This document shows, piece by piece, positions 1 through 5,415 of a stretch of DNA of 5,415 bases. The stretch spans positions 1-5,415 of the forward strand of contig CAKQNH010000398.1 in NCBI GenBank assembly GCA_934255105.1, read 5' to 3'. Each line of letters starts with the position of its first letter. Position 1 is the stretch's first letter. The position numbers and the translations under genes are program-made. The notes under the pieces were generated by a model. It was given only the letters and a program-made list of their open reading frames with translations. It ran no database searches and had not been told where the DNA came from. This stretch comes from an uncultured Pirellulaceae bacterium. Its GTDB lineage: Bacteria; Planctomycetota; Planctomycetia; Pirellulales; Pirellulaceae.

Positions 1-204
1 CCTGAGATCCGCGCCTCAGACTTACGGCCCTGTCGCGCAGGCGTGCGAGCGCAAGCACTCGCGCCCGACGGCACGATGATCGACGATTTTTTGTGGGTTA
101 GTCAAGGACGCATGATACACGTCTGCAATGCTCCCAGCCCTGCCGCCACTGCTTCCCTTGAGATCGGTCGCCAGATCACCGATCGCGTCGCCGAGCAGTT
201 GTAG
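1..204 (+). CDS. lhgO: L-2-hydroxyglutarate oxidase, C-terminal end (partial)
   Basis: The first reading frame is open from base 1 to a TAG at 202-204 and gives 67 residues; the 5' part lies outside the window. The family is a FAD-dependent DAO-fold oxidoreductase that oxidises L-2-hydroxyglutarate to 2-oxoglutarate, usually about 400 residues long, so roughly the last sixth is present. Two blocks are characteristic: AGVRAQALAPDG at residues 13-24, followed by a DDF, and NAPSPAATASLEIG at residues 43-56. They match, from memory, the C-terminal pattern of E. coli LhgO, which has AGVRAQAVAPDG and CNAPSPAAT. The fragment ends about ten residues after the usual IGxxI segment, so the natural C-terminus looks intact and shorter than in E. 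coli. Competing frames over this stretch show no family resemblance. The neighbours share no obvious pathway with it. I am sure of the family; the exact substrate is inferred from it. Confidence 0.88.
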   Translation, partial: PEIRASDLRPCRAGVRAQALAPDGTMIDDFLWVSQGRMIHVCNAPSPAATASLEIGRQITDRVAEQL

Positions 205-216
205 GCCCCTACCATC

Positions 217-312
217 GTCGTGGATCGCTCCGCCGATCATTGCTCCTCCGTCGTGGATCGCTCCGCCGATCCTTGCTCCAAAGTCGTGGATCGCCCCCCC
301 CGATCCTTGCTC
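217..312. repeat. 33-base tandem repeat, three copies
   Basis: Three copies start at 217, 250 and 283, a period of exactly 33 bases. Each has a 30-base conserved part beginning GTCGTGGATCGC and ending TTGCTC, followed by a 3-base variable spacer (TCC, then AAA). Copies one and two share the core GATCGCTCCGCCGATC (223-238 and 256-271). In copy three the core is degraded to a run of eight C. The core has complementary ends, GATCG and CGATC. The array lies 12 bases after the lhgO stop codon. The 33-base period keeps one frame open through it, but the resulting Pro/Ala-rich peptide has no start signal and resembles nothing, so I treat it as non-coding. Confidence 0.85.
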
Positions 313-364
313 TTCGCGAATAGCACATCGCTAGCTCCAACGTACCCGCGAGCCCCCTTAGCAT

Positions 365-384
365 CTGATCGGCGGAGCGATCAG
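365..384. repeat. Inverted copy of the tandem-repeat core, hairpin-forming
   Basis: Bases 367-382 read GATCGGCGGAGCGATC, the exact reverse complement of the 16-base core at 223-238 and 256-271. With flanking bases it forms its own hairpin: a 7-bp stem CTGATCG (365-371) with CGATCAG (378-384) around a 6-base loop. In a transcript reading through from lhgO it could also pair over 16 bp with either upstream core. It ends 4 bases before the TATAAT box of the next gene, so it occupies the -35 area. No T-run follows, so a classical intrinsic terminator is not supported. Confidence 0.7.
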
Positions 385-388
385 CGAC

Positions 389-394
389 TATAAT
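389..394 (+). promoter_or_regulatory. -10 box TATAAT of the propeller gene promoter
   Basis: A perfect sigma70-type TATAAT lies about 100 bases upstream of the propeller gene start. At a 17-base spacing the -35 position is 366-371 (TGATCG), a poor match to TTGACA. The promoter would therefore be weak or activator-dependent. Transcription would start near 401-402, inside the dyad at 398-419, leaving a 5' leader of about 96 bases. The location and box are seen; its activity is inferred. Confidence 0.5.
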
Positions 395-397
395 GCA

Positions 398-419
398 AAA
401 TCGTAAACGGTTACGATTT
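398..419. promoter_or_regulatory. Operator-like dyad overlapping the predicted transcription start
   Basis: Two perfect 9-base arms, AAATCGTAA (398-406) and TTACGATTT (411-419), flank the 4-base centre ACGG. The even symmetry with CG at the middle and GTAA/TTAC half-sites is the style of LacI-family operators. Its place, starting 3 bases after the TATAAT box and covering the expected +1, is typical of a repressor site. No regulator gene lies in the window, so the family assignment rests on pattern alone. A hairpin in the leader RNA is the alternative, but a 9-bp AT-rich stem there is less convincing. Confidence 0.5.
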
Positions 420-497
420 AACTAGCACAAACGCCTGACGCATTAACTCGATGCGGTGCGGGCGACGACGACCGAATCTCACCAGGATACGCTTGCT

Positions 498-1319
498 ATG
501 AAACGCATCAATCTCGCCGTGGTAGCCCTATTGCTTGTTTCCGTTGGCACCACCTCTGCTCAAGACGGTTTGCAATCGGCCTCGAATTACCGCCCAGTGC
601 AATGCGAAGGAACCTACCCCCAGCACCTGCAAGGTGTGTGCGTCGATGACCAGTCCATCTACTGGAGTTTTACGACGCAAATTGTGAAAACCGATCTGGC
701 GGGCAAGCTGCTTAAGAAGGTGCCCGCAGCCAGTCACCAGGGCGATCTGTGCATCCACGACGGGCTGCTGTATGTAGCGGTGAACCTCGGCAAGTTCAAT
801 GATCCGCAGGGGAACGCCGACTCGTGGGTGTATGTTTATCGAGCTGCTGATCTGTCGCTCGTAACCAAGCACGAAGTGCAGGAAGCGTTCCACGGCGCTG
901 GGGGAATCGGCTACCGAGACGGCCGCTTTTTTGTCGTCGGTGGACTCCCCGGCGGCTATGAAGAAAATTATGTCTACGAGTACGACAAAGACTTTAGCTT
1001 CATCAAGAAGCACTCGATTGCCAGCGGCCACACGCTGCTGGGAATTCAAACCGCCACCTTTGCCGATGGCCGGTGGTGGTTTGGCTGTTACGGAAGTCCG
1101 GCGATCCTGCTCGTCACCGACGCCGACTTCAAGATGATGGGCCGCTACGAGTTCAACTGCTCGCTCGGCATCGTCGGCTTACCCGGTGGCCGTCTTTTTT
1201 CCGCCACTGGCGCGTGCAACAAAGACACCGGCTGCACAGGCAGTGTCCGCCTAGCTGTACCCGACGAGAAGACCGGCCTGCGATATATAAAAGAAGCTCA
1301 GCCGAGCGAAGCCAAGTAG
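498..1319 (+). CDS. Secreted beta-propeller-like protein, function unknown
   Basis: The product has 273 residues. A signal peptide is clear: MKR, a hydrophobic core at residues 4-17, and a cleavage site near TSA-Q at 19-22, so it should be exported to the periplasm or outside. The mature part has recurring strand patterns of 40-50 residues with GD/DG turns, such as IYWSF (54-58), LLYVAVNLGKF (90-100), FFVVGGLPGG (144-153) and RWWFGCYG (192-199), which suggests a small beta-propeller. Histidines recur near strand starts (His43, His80, His132, His178), and seven cysteines follow the signal, including C240/C246. No catalytic motif is recognised. I recall similar proteins from Planctomycetes and related bacteria annotated only as hypothetical. 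The ATG at 498 is chosen because it starts the signal peptide and has AGGA at 484-487; an in-frame GTG at 456 would only add 14 unlikely residues. The stop codon TAG merges into the repeat cluster that follows. Confidence 0.85.
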   Translation: MKRINLAVVALLLVSVGTTSAQDGLQSASNYRPVQCEGTYPQHLQGVCVDDQSIYWSFTTQIVKTDLAGKLLKKVPAASHQGDLCIHDGLLYVAVNLGKFNDPQGNADSWVYVYRAADLSLVTKHEVQEAFHGAGGIGYRDGRFFVVGGLPGGYEENYVYEYDKDFSFIKKHSIASGHTLLGIQTATFADGRWWFGCYGSPAILLVTDADFKMMGRYEFNCSLGIVGLPGGRLFSATGACNKDTGCTGSVRLAVPDEKTGLRYIKEAQPSEAK

Positions 1320-1536
1320 CTTGTCCGTGGGATAAGCTTCTAGCTTGTCACCCGTGGGATAAGCTTCCAGCTTGTCACACCGTGGGATAAGCTTCCAGCT
1401 TGTCACACCGTGGGATAAGCTTCCAGCTTGTCACCTCGTAGTAACAAGCTGGAAGCTTGTCTTAGGCGTGGATTTCGGGAAGGCAAGGTGGAAGGTTACT
1501 GTACGTGTGGGGTGACAAGCTGGAAGCTTATCCCAC
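1318..1536. repeat. Cluster of palindromic repeats, four direct and two inverted copies
   Basis: The unit begins GTGGGATAAGCTTCC and continues AGCTTGTC (23 bases). Direct copies lie at 1327-1349 (one change, TCT for TCC), 1354-1376, 1382-1404 and 1410-1432, spaced 27, 28 and 28 bases. A fragment AGCTTGTC lies at 1318-1325. Inverted copies lie at 1444-1461 (partial) and 1514-1536. Bases 1511-1536 are an exact 26-base reverse complement of 1410-1435. Each unit is also a small hairpin: GATAAGCT and AGCTTGTC around the loop TCC, with one T/G mismatch; the copy at 1444-1460 is perfect over 7 bp. Read as RNA, the direct and inverted copies could pair into one long stem. I recall similar repeats between genes in planctomycete genomes. 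The cluster may stop or buffer transcription between the two secreted-protein genes, but there is no T-run. Confidence 0.9.
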
Positions 1537-1584
1537 AGCACCCACTCCGCACAACTTCTAAATCTCGCCCTCCGCGGGGTGTGA

Positions 1585-1590
1585 TATACT
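1585..1590 (+). promoter_or_regulatory. Candidate extended -10 box of the beta-helix gene
   Basis: TATACT at 1585-1590 is preceded by TG at 1582-1583, an extended -10 arrangement. No good -35 is visible 17 bases upstream (1562-1567, ATCTCG), which extended -10 promoters tolerate. Transcription would start near 1597, giving a leader of about 40 bases. A promoter here would transcribe the beta-helix gene separately from the propeller gene across the repeat cluster. Confidence 0.4.
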
Positions 1591-1636
1591 GCACTATCGT
1601 TACCTGAAACACGATTTCTGACCGAGGGTAGATACC

Positions 1637-3313
1637 ATGCAGCGACGCGCGATACTTGCAACGATCCTTGCCCTCGTGGCAGCTAGTCCCCTGACCGTCC
1701 AGGCAAAAGAGCCGCGCGACAGCGGAGAGCACGCTGCCATCTTGGTTCCGACATTCCACTGCATCAGTATCTACTGGTCGCCGCCCGAAGGTGGCCAGGA
1801 ACGCCAGACGCTGGTCAGATACCGCCGCAGCGGCGAACAGCAGTGGCACGCGGGACTGCCGCTGCGATACCATCCCATCGACACACCGGAATGCAAGGCC
1901 GACTATCGCGGCAGCCTCGTGAATCTGACTCCGGGAACGACCTACGATATCGAACTAACACTCGAGCAGACCGATCAGCGGGCAGAATGTCAAGCGACGA
2001 CATGGACCGAGAACTTCGCCGTGCAATCGACAGTGAAGGTTACCGATCGCGACACCACGCTGAAGGTAGACCAGTCGGGTAGGCCGGAGGCCTACGTGGT
2101 TTACGACGGCACCGGTTGCACGGTCGACACGGGCAATATGGAAGACCTTGGAATCGCCGTAGACGCCAGCTACGTCATCCTGCGCGGCTTTACCATCAAG
2201 AACGTAAAGCAACACGGGATCCGGATTTTCAATGGTCATCACATCGTCATCGAGGATTGCGACATCAGCAAGTGGGGGAGCGAGAGCGAGCAGGGCTGGG
2301 GCAAGGACTCACAGGCCTGCGTGTTCAGCAACAATAAAGATCTCCACTCGGTTATCATCCAGCGCTGCAAGCTCCATCATCCCTCGTGGGACACCAACAG
2401 TTGGGCAGAGAAGCACGGCAAATCCACACATCCCAGTGGTCCACAGACGATCGTGTTTTGGGAGTCCGCTGGTAACCACGTCATACGCTACAACGAGTGC
2501 TACTCGGACGAGGATCATTACTTCAACGACGCGATGGGGGCGGGCAAGAACGGCGGCTACCGAGGTTTCCCCGGCGCGGACAGCGATATCTACTGCAATT
2601 ACGTAGCCAATTGTTGGGACGACGGCATTGAGGCCGAGGGGGGCGATCAGAACGTTCGGATATGGAATAACTATATCGAAGAAGTACTTATTCCGATCGC
2701 CAACGCGGCCGTATCGATTGGACCGCTCTATGTTTGGCAGAACGTCTCCGGACGCTGCTACAGCCCATCGGACAGCACTTACGGGATGACACACGGGCCA
2801 TTCATCAAGATGGGCTACGCGGGGGGCGAAAACTGGATGACCGGCCACATGTATATTTTTAACAACACAATTTTTCAGCGAGATAACGACGGTGCTGGCG
2901 GACTGGGCGGCGATAGCAGGATCATCAAGCACTGCGTCACTCGCAACAACATTCTTCACGTTCGCGAGAGCGATCGACGCAGCATCGCCGTCAGTCGCAC
3001 CCATGAGGACAATGACTTCGATTACGATCTCACATCTGCTGGCGTTCCCGATAACCAAGAAGAACACGGTCTCAAGGGAACGCCTCAATATGTCCCCGGC
3101 GCAGGCTTTGATCGACAAACGAAAGCGGGCGTATTCCAGTTGGCACCCCAGAGCAAGGGCCTTGCTGCCGCCTTGGTCATCCCGAATTTCTGCGAGGCGA
3201 TCAACGGAAAGCAGCCCGACATGGGTGCTCACCAATCCGGCAGCGAAAAAATGGTATTCGGCGTAACGGCTCAGTTCGTACCGCCCGTCAGCGGCGAAGC
3301 CACTTCTGAATAG
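1637..3313 (+). CDS. Secreted Fn3 plus right-handed beta-helix protein
   Basis: The product has 558 residues. A signal peptide covers 1-23 and ends in VQA. Residues about 34-110 form a fibronectin type III-like domain, with the family's ISIYW strand (43-47), VRYR strand (60-63) and NLTPGTTYDIEL turn (96-107). From about 175 to 445 short strands repeat in right-handed parallel beta-helix style: ASYVILRGFTI (177-187), HGIRIFNGHHIVIEDCDI (193-210), DDGIEAEGGDQNVRIWNNYI (328-347). A PDMGAHQ motif near 527-533 is the usual closing segment of such proteins. Beta-helix proteins of this kind are often polysaccharide lyases or epimerases; I could not place a lyase catalytic set, so binding or an unassigned activity is equally possible. 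The ATG has GAGGG at 1624-1628, 8 bases upstream. It acts outside the cytoplasm, and with the downstream GH9 gene suggests polysaccharide use. Confidence 0.87.
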   Translation: MQRRAILATILALVAASPLTVQAKEPRDSGEHAAILVPTFHCISIYWSPPEGGQERQTLVRYRRSGEQQWHAGLPLRYHPIDTPECKADYRGSLVNLTPGTTYDIELTLEQTDQRAECQATTWTENFAVQSTVKVTDRDTTLKVDQSGRPEAYVVYDGTGCTVDTGNMEDLGIAVDASYVILRGFTIKNVKQHGIRIFNGHHIVIEDCDISKWGSESEQGWGKDSQACVFSNNKDLHSVIIQRCKLHHPSWDTNSWAEKHGKSTHPSGPQTIVFWESAGNHVIRYNECYSDEDHYFNDAMGAGKNGGYRGFPGADSDIYCNYVANCWDDGIEAEGGDQNVRIWNNYIEEVLIPIANAAVSIGPLYVWQNVSGRCYSPSDSTYGMTHGPFIKMGYAGGENWMTGHMYIFNNTIFQRDNDGAGGLGGDSRIIKHCVTRNNILHVRESDRRSIAVSRTHEDNDFDYDLTSAGVPDNQEEHGLKGTPQYVPGAGFDRQTKAGVFQLAPQSKGLAAALVIPNFCEAINGKQPDMGAHQSGSEKMVFGVTAQFVPPVSGEATSE

Positions 3314-3377
3314 CAGCAGCCGGTTGTCCAACGCACCATCGAACGTGATGACCAAGGTACCAAGGGATTTGCATAAT

Positions 3378-3902
3378 ATGAGATTATTGCTATTTGAAAA
3401 CCCAGACGATCCCTTCTTTCTGGCTCTGGAAATTCCTTCGGTGAAGGTATTAACGACGCTTGAAGCAAAATATCCAAAGACGGCAAATCTGTTTGCAGAA
3501 GTCGATATTCTGAATAAACGAAATGTTTCGGTACTGCTTGAGGAAGCAAAGCTGTTTCTAACTGCGAGCAGCAAGATGAGCAAACAGCGAACTGCGAAGT
3601 CCATTGAAGTCAGGTATGCAAACCGTGACTTTGTTAATGGGCCAGCGGGAGGCGTCACCGGCTTTCAAATCAATGGCGTTGCATGTTCAGCGTGTGTCAA
3701 AGGGAATGGGATCGAAATTAGCTGGGACGAAGGAGACACAACAAAGAGCATCTTCGTGACAAGCGAGAGATACCCTGTCGAGGATGGAGAGTTAGTTGTT
3801 CATTTTCGCAATGGCCCTAGCTTGTATGATTTTTTTTCCCGACTGGAGCGCAGCTTGGCCTCAACGAAGAAGAGTTTTATTTGGAGCTGCGTTGAATCGT
3901 GA
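3378..3902 (+). CDS. Orphan hypothetical protein, AT-richer than neighbours
   Basis: The product has 174 residues and I do not recognise its family. It has no signal peptide or membrane segment, so it should be cytoplasmic. The N-terminal half (about 20-70) looks helical and charged. The second half (about 75-145) looks strand-rich, with an IEVRY strand, a glycine-rich NGPAGGVTG turn and alternating hydrophobic segments. A CxxC pair lies at 103/106 in VACSAC, plus one cysteine at 171; this is too little to claim metal binding. The ATG at 3378 is preferred because AAGGGA lies at 3362-3367; in-frame alternatives are ATG at 3348 and TTG at 3324, both without a clear ribosome site. It starts 64 bases after the beta-helix gene. 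Codon use is visibly richer in A and T than in that gene, which hints at transfer. It sits between an exported-protein gene and a dead toxin-like gene, so it may be accessory cargo. Confidence 0.65.
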   Translation: MRLLLFENPDDPFFLALEIPSVKVLTTLEAKYPKTANLFAEVDILNKRNVSVLLEEAKLFLTASSKMSKQRTAKSIEVRYANRDFVNGPAGGVTGFQINGVACSACVKGNGIEISWDEGDTTKSIFVTSERYPVEDGELVVHFRNGPSLYDFFSRLERSLASTKKSFIWSCVES

Positions 3903-3912
3903 AAACGGAAAC

Positions 3913-3938
3913 GGGAATGGGGGAAACGGGAAAGGGGG
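3913..3938 (+). other. G-quadruplex-type motif
   Basis: Four G-runs of 3, 5, 3 and 5 (3913-3915, 3919-3923, 3928-3930, 3934-3938) are separated by the loops AAT, AAAC and AAA. This meets the standard G3+N1-7 pattern on the + strand, so it would exist in the transcript too. It begins 11 bases after the orphan gene's stop and lies where the 5' end of the decayed toxin-like gene should be. The stretch is pure purine except for a T and a C. Folding in the cell is inferred only. Confidence 0.6.
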
Positions 3939-3994
3939 AGGAGCCGTTTAGGCAATATCCCGAACGGAGAAACCTACCCAATCTTCCTTTTCGG

Positions 3995-4375
3995 CTCCTA
4001 CCTCCTTTGGCTCTCACACAATTGCGCAGTTCGCGTGCTGAAGCCGAACACGTGGGAGACCTTGGAATGGCAATGGCCAAAGATGAAGTCATTCTGGCCG
4101 AGGGCGAAACTCGTGGTGCAATCGTGGTAACGCTCGATTCCGACTTTCACGCCTTACTTGCATTGTCAAGCGCTTCCTTACCATCGGTAATTCGTATTCG
4201 CACGCAAGGCTTAAAAGGCGAAGGCGTGGCGGATGTCATCTAGCAAGTCGTCGTAGCAGTGGAAGCAGACTTGATGGTGGGCGTGGCCGTAACCGTGAAC
4301 GATCGACGACTTGCAACGAGACGCTTGCCGCTGCTCACGAATGCCGGAGAAATTGACGGCATTTCAAACGGCTAG
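3995..4375 (+). pseudogene. Decayed DUF5615 PIN-like toxin gene
   Basis: The frame from 3995 reads LLPPLALTQLRS, then AEAEHVGDLGM, GAIVVTLDSDFHALLAL and PSVIRIRTQGLKGEGVADVI, and reaches a TAG at 4241-4243. This is the core of DUF5615, a PIN-like nuclease family often found as the toxin next to a DUF433 antitoxin; the DSDF acidic motif is kept. After the TAG the same frame stays open for 43 codons and still looks like the family: VEADLMVGVAVTVNDRRLATRRLPLL, split here by AVTVN, up to TAG at 4373-4375. A single C-to-T change of a CAG codon would explain the internal stop. The family's start, normally a MKxLxDxNL strand with the first acidic residue, is missing and replaced by the purine-rich stretch near 3913-3945. 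No DUF433 gene is adjacent. Both defects suggest a dead gene; a truncated 114-residue product from the GTG at 3899 is possible but unlikely to be active. Confidence 0.75.
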
Positions 4376-4870
4376 ATTCCACTTGAAGAGCCATTGCCCT
4401 GACCAGCCAAATCCTGATGCCGCAGTCTTTCTCGGTGGAGAAACTCGACCGGGCGGTCGCTTCTGCCAGCTCTGCGAGCTGCCTGGCATTTCTCCGAAAC
4501 GCGATACCGAATCCAGCGACCAGCGTCTGTGGGTTTTGAAGCAGGCCTGACCCCTATGGATTTCTCATCGATAACGCTCAAGCGCTTGTACCCTTCTCAT
4601 ACTCGACACGTAACACGTCCACGATCGCCGCTGGGCTACCACGGAATGACAAGTGAGGCAACGGCAGTAGTTTGCACGACGCGCCGCTTCGCAATTCAAA
4701 CCGCTTCGGGCTGACGATGCACCGGCGTGCAAAAAGGTATCACTTTTCGCCCATCTGCCACCGGTCGCCAACAAGCGCGAACGTCATCGAAAAAACGACT
4801 GGGGGTATCGGATTGCATTGCGCTATAACCCACGACGTTCGTGTTGCTTCTGAGGTAAAATTCTCAGAGT
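4376..4870. other. About 500 bases without a convincing gene
   Basis: Several frames stay open for 60-80 codons on both strands, but none has a start with a ribosome site, a signal peptide or a family motif. The stretch near 4390-4545 is open on both strands at once, for example minus-strand NARQLAELAEATA around 4440-4500, and could be the remnant of an older gene. A 10-base palindrome CAAGCGCTTG lies at 4579-4588. AGGCCTGACCCC at 4543-4554 resembles, from memory, ends of dispersed bacterial repeats, but no partner copy is in the window. I see no tRNA, CRISPR or clear terminator. Confidence 0.5.
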
Positions 4871-4880
4871 GACTGTCAAT

Positions 4881-4898
4881 TCCAAGACGCGCCTTGGA
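4881..4898. promoter_or_regulatory. Dyad upstream of the GH9 gene, possible operator
   Basis: TCCAAG (4881-4886) and CTTGGA (4893-4898) form perfect 6-base arms around ACGCGC, so the centre is CGCG with one mismatch outside it. It lies about 100 bases before the GH9 start. A weak -10-like TATCAT follows at 4913-4918, and TATGA/TCATA arms (4905-4909 and 4915-4919) overlap that. An even dyad with a CG centre could bind a LacI-type regulator, but it differs from the 398-419 site, so a shared regulator is not supported. Confidence 0.35.
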
Positions 4899-4999
4899 CT
4901 AGACTATGACGGTATCATATCTGGCCAGTCTGTGCCATCGCCGAACGTTGCTCACTGAGAGCGCTCAAGCTGCAAACTATCCGCTTAGAGAAAAAACTC

Positions 5000-5415
5000 A
5001 TGTCGAAGCGAACTTACAGCCTGACAAGATTCGCAAGCCTGGCACTGCTGCCCCTGCTCGTGCTGTCGGGCACCACGGGCTCGGTGTGTGGGGACGAGGC
5101 GGTGCATGTGAGAGCCAATCAGGTCGGCTATCAAACTCAGGATGCAAAGGTTGCAATCGCGTTCTCCAACGCAGCTATCGTAGGAACCTTCTCGGTACTC
5201 GAACTCCCGTCGGACAAAGTTGCCTTTTCAGCAACTATCACGGCATCGGAAGCGCCAGGCTGGGGGACCTTCGCACATCACGTCAGGCTTGACTTCAGCA
5301 GCTTGACCCTACCGGGGCGCTATCGACTCAGAGTGGACGCGTCGGGGGAATCGTCGCGACCATTTTCCATTGGCGATGATGCTTACGCAGATCACGTCGA
5401 GTCTCTGCTGCGATT
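5000..5415 (+). CDS. Secreted glycoside hydrolase family 9-type protein, N-terminal part (partial)
   Basis: The frame is open from the ATG at 5000 to the window end and gives 138 residues. Residues 1-31 are an export signal: SKR, a leucine-rich core at 12-23, and a probable cut after VCG (29-31). C30 is not in a lipobox because the residue before it is valine. The mature part begins VHVRANQVGYQTQDAKVAI (35-53), close to the VRVNQVGY opening of the immunoglobulin-like domain that precedes the catalytic domain in many GH9 enzymes. LPGRYRLRVDASG follows, then SRPFSIGDDAYADHVESLLR, which matches the join to the first helix of the GH9 barrel. GH9 enzymes are mostly endo- or exo-acting beta-glucanases, so a cellulose or other beta-glucan substrate is likely; the catalytic Asp and Glu lie beyond the window. 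The ATG has only a weak AGAG at 4987-4990. Other frames here are shadows. Confidence 0.82.
   Translation, partial: MSKRTYSLTRFASLALLPLLVLSGTTGSVCGDEAVHVRANQVGYQTQDAKVAIAFSNAAIVGTFSVLELPSDKVAFSATITASEAPGWGTFAHHVRLDFSSLTLPGRYRLRVDASGESSRPFSIGDDAYADHVESLLR

Noticed and set aside
22..240. Minus-strand 72-codon frame and overlapping + frame at 128-334
   Set aside because: The frame open from base 1 carries clear LhgO C-terminal motifs and covers most of this stretch. The 128-334 frame owes its length to the 33-base tandem repeat.
1318..1536. Direct repeats at 27-28 base spacing as a CRISPR array
   Set aside because: The gaps between 23-base units are only 4-5 bases with no unique spacers, and no cas genes are present.
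1431..1873. Minus-strand frames of 76 and 125 codons across the palindromic repeats and the start of the beta-helix gene
   Set aside because: They translate the repeats themselves and the reverse of a signal peptide; there is no ribosome site or family resemblance.
2309..3658. A 449-codon open frame on the minus strand, antisense to most of the beta-helix gene
   Set aside because: Its product has no family motif or plausible domain pattern, while the + strand frame has a signal peptide, a ribosome site and beta-helix repeats. It also runs into the orphan gene. It is a codon-bias shadow despite its length.
3899..4243. The 114-codon frame from GTG at 3899 as an intact gene
   Set aside because: Its first 32 residues translate the purine-rich G-quadruplex stretch and do not belong to the DUF5615 family, and its stop cuts the family's C-terminus. 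It is better described as a pseudogene.
4906..5292. A 128-codon + frame overlapping the GH9 start
   Set aside because: It overlaps the GH9 frame, which has a signal peptide and the VRANQVGY motif; this one has neither and is rich in Arg and Gly as out-of-frame readings are.

Overview
The window looks like a piece of a Planctomycetota genome, probably from the Pirellulales side. This is inferred from moderately high G+C with long non-coding gaps, secreted proteins of types common in that phylum (a small beta-propeller-like protein, an Fn3 plus right-handed beta-helix protein, a GH9 glycosidase), and clusters of short hairpin-forming intergenic repeats. No rRNA or marker gene confirms it. All supported genes lie on the + strand.

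Layout. Bases 1-204 are the 3' end of an L-2-hydroxyglutarate oxidase-type gene (lhgO). A gap follows, holding a 33-base tandem repeat (three copies), an inverted 16-mer copy of its core, a TATAAT box and a dyad resembling a LacI-family operator. A secreted beta-propeller-like protein is encoded at 498-1319. Bases 1318-1536 hold direct and inverted copies of a palindromic repeat, and the propeller gene's stop codon sits at its first base-pairs. At 1637-3313 lies a secreted Fn3/beta-helix protein that may act on or bind polysaccharide. At 3378-3902 is an AT-richer orphan gene with no recognised family, followed at once by a G-quadruplex motif (3913-3938). Next is a decayed DUF5615 PIN-like toxin gene (about 3995-4375) with a lost 5' end and an in-frame TAG. 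About 620 bases without a convincing gene come next, then the start of a secreted GH9-type glycoside hydrolase at 5000, which runs off the window.

How it fits together. The intact complete genes mostly encode exported proteins, and the neighbourhood suggests carbohydrate capture or breakdown (beta-helix protein, GH9), with sugar-responsive control possible at the 398-419 dyad. lhgO is central metabolism and seems unrelated. The section 3378-4999 reads as an accessory patch between saccharolytic genes: atypical composition, an orphan gene, a dead toxin-like gene and non-coding debris. I see no complete new multi-gene system. The signals most worth following are the operator-like dyad, the inverted repeat cluster, the orphan gene and the toxin remnant.
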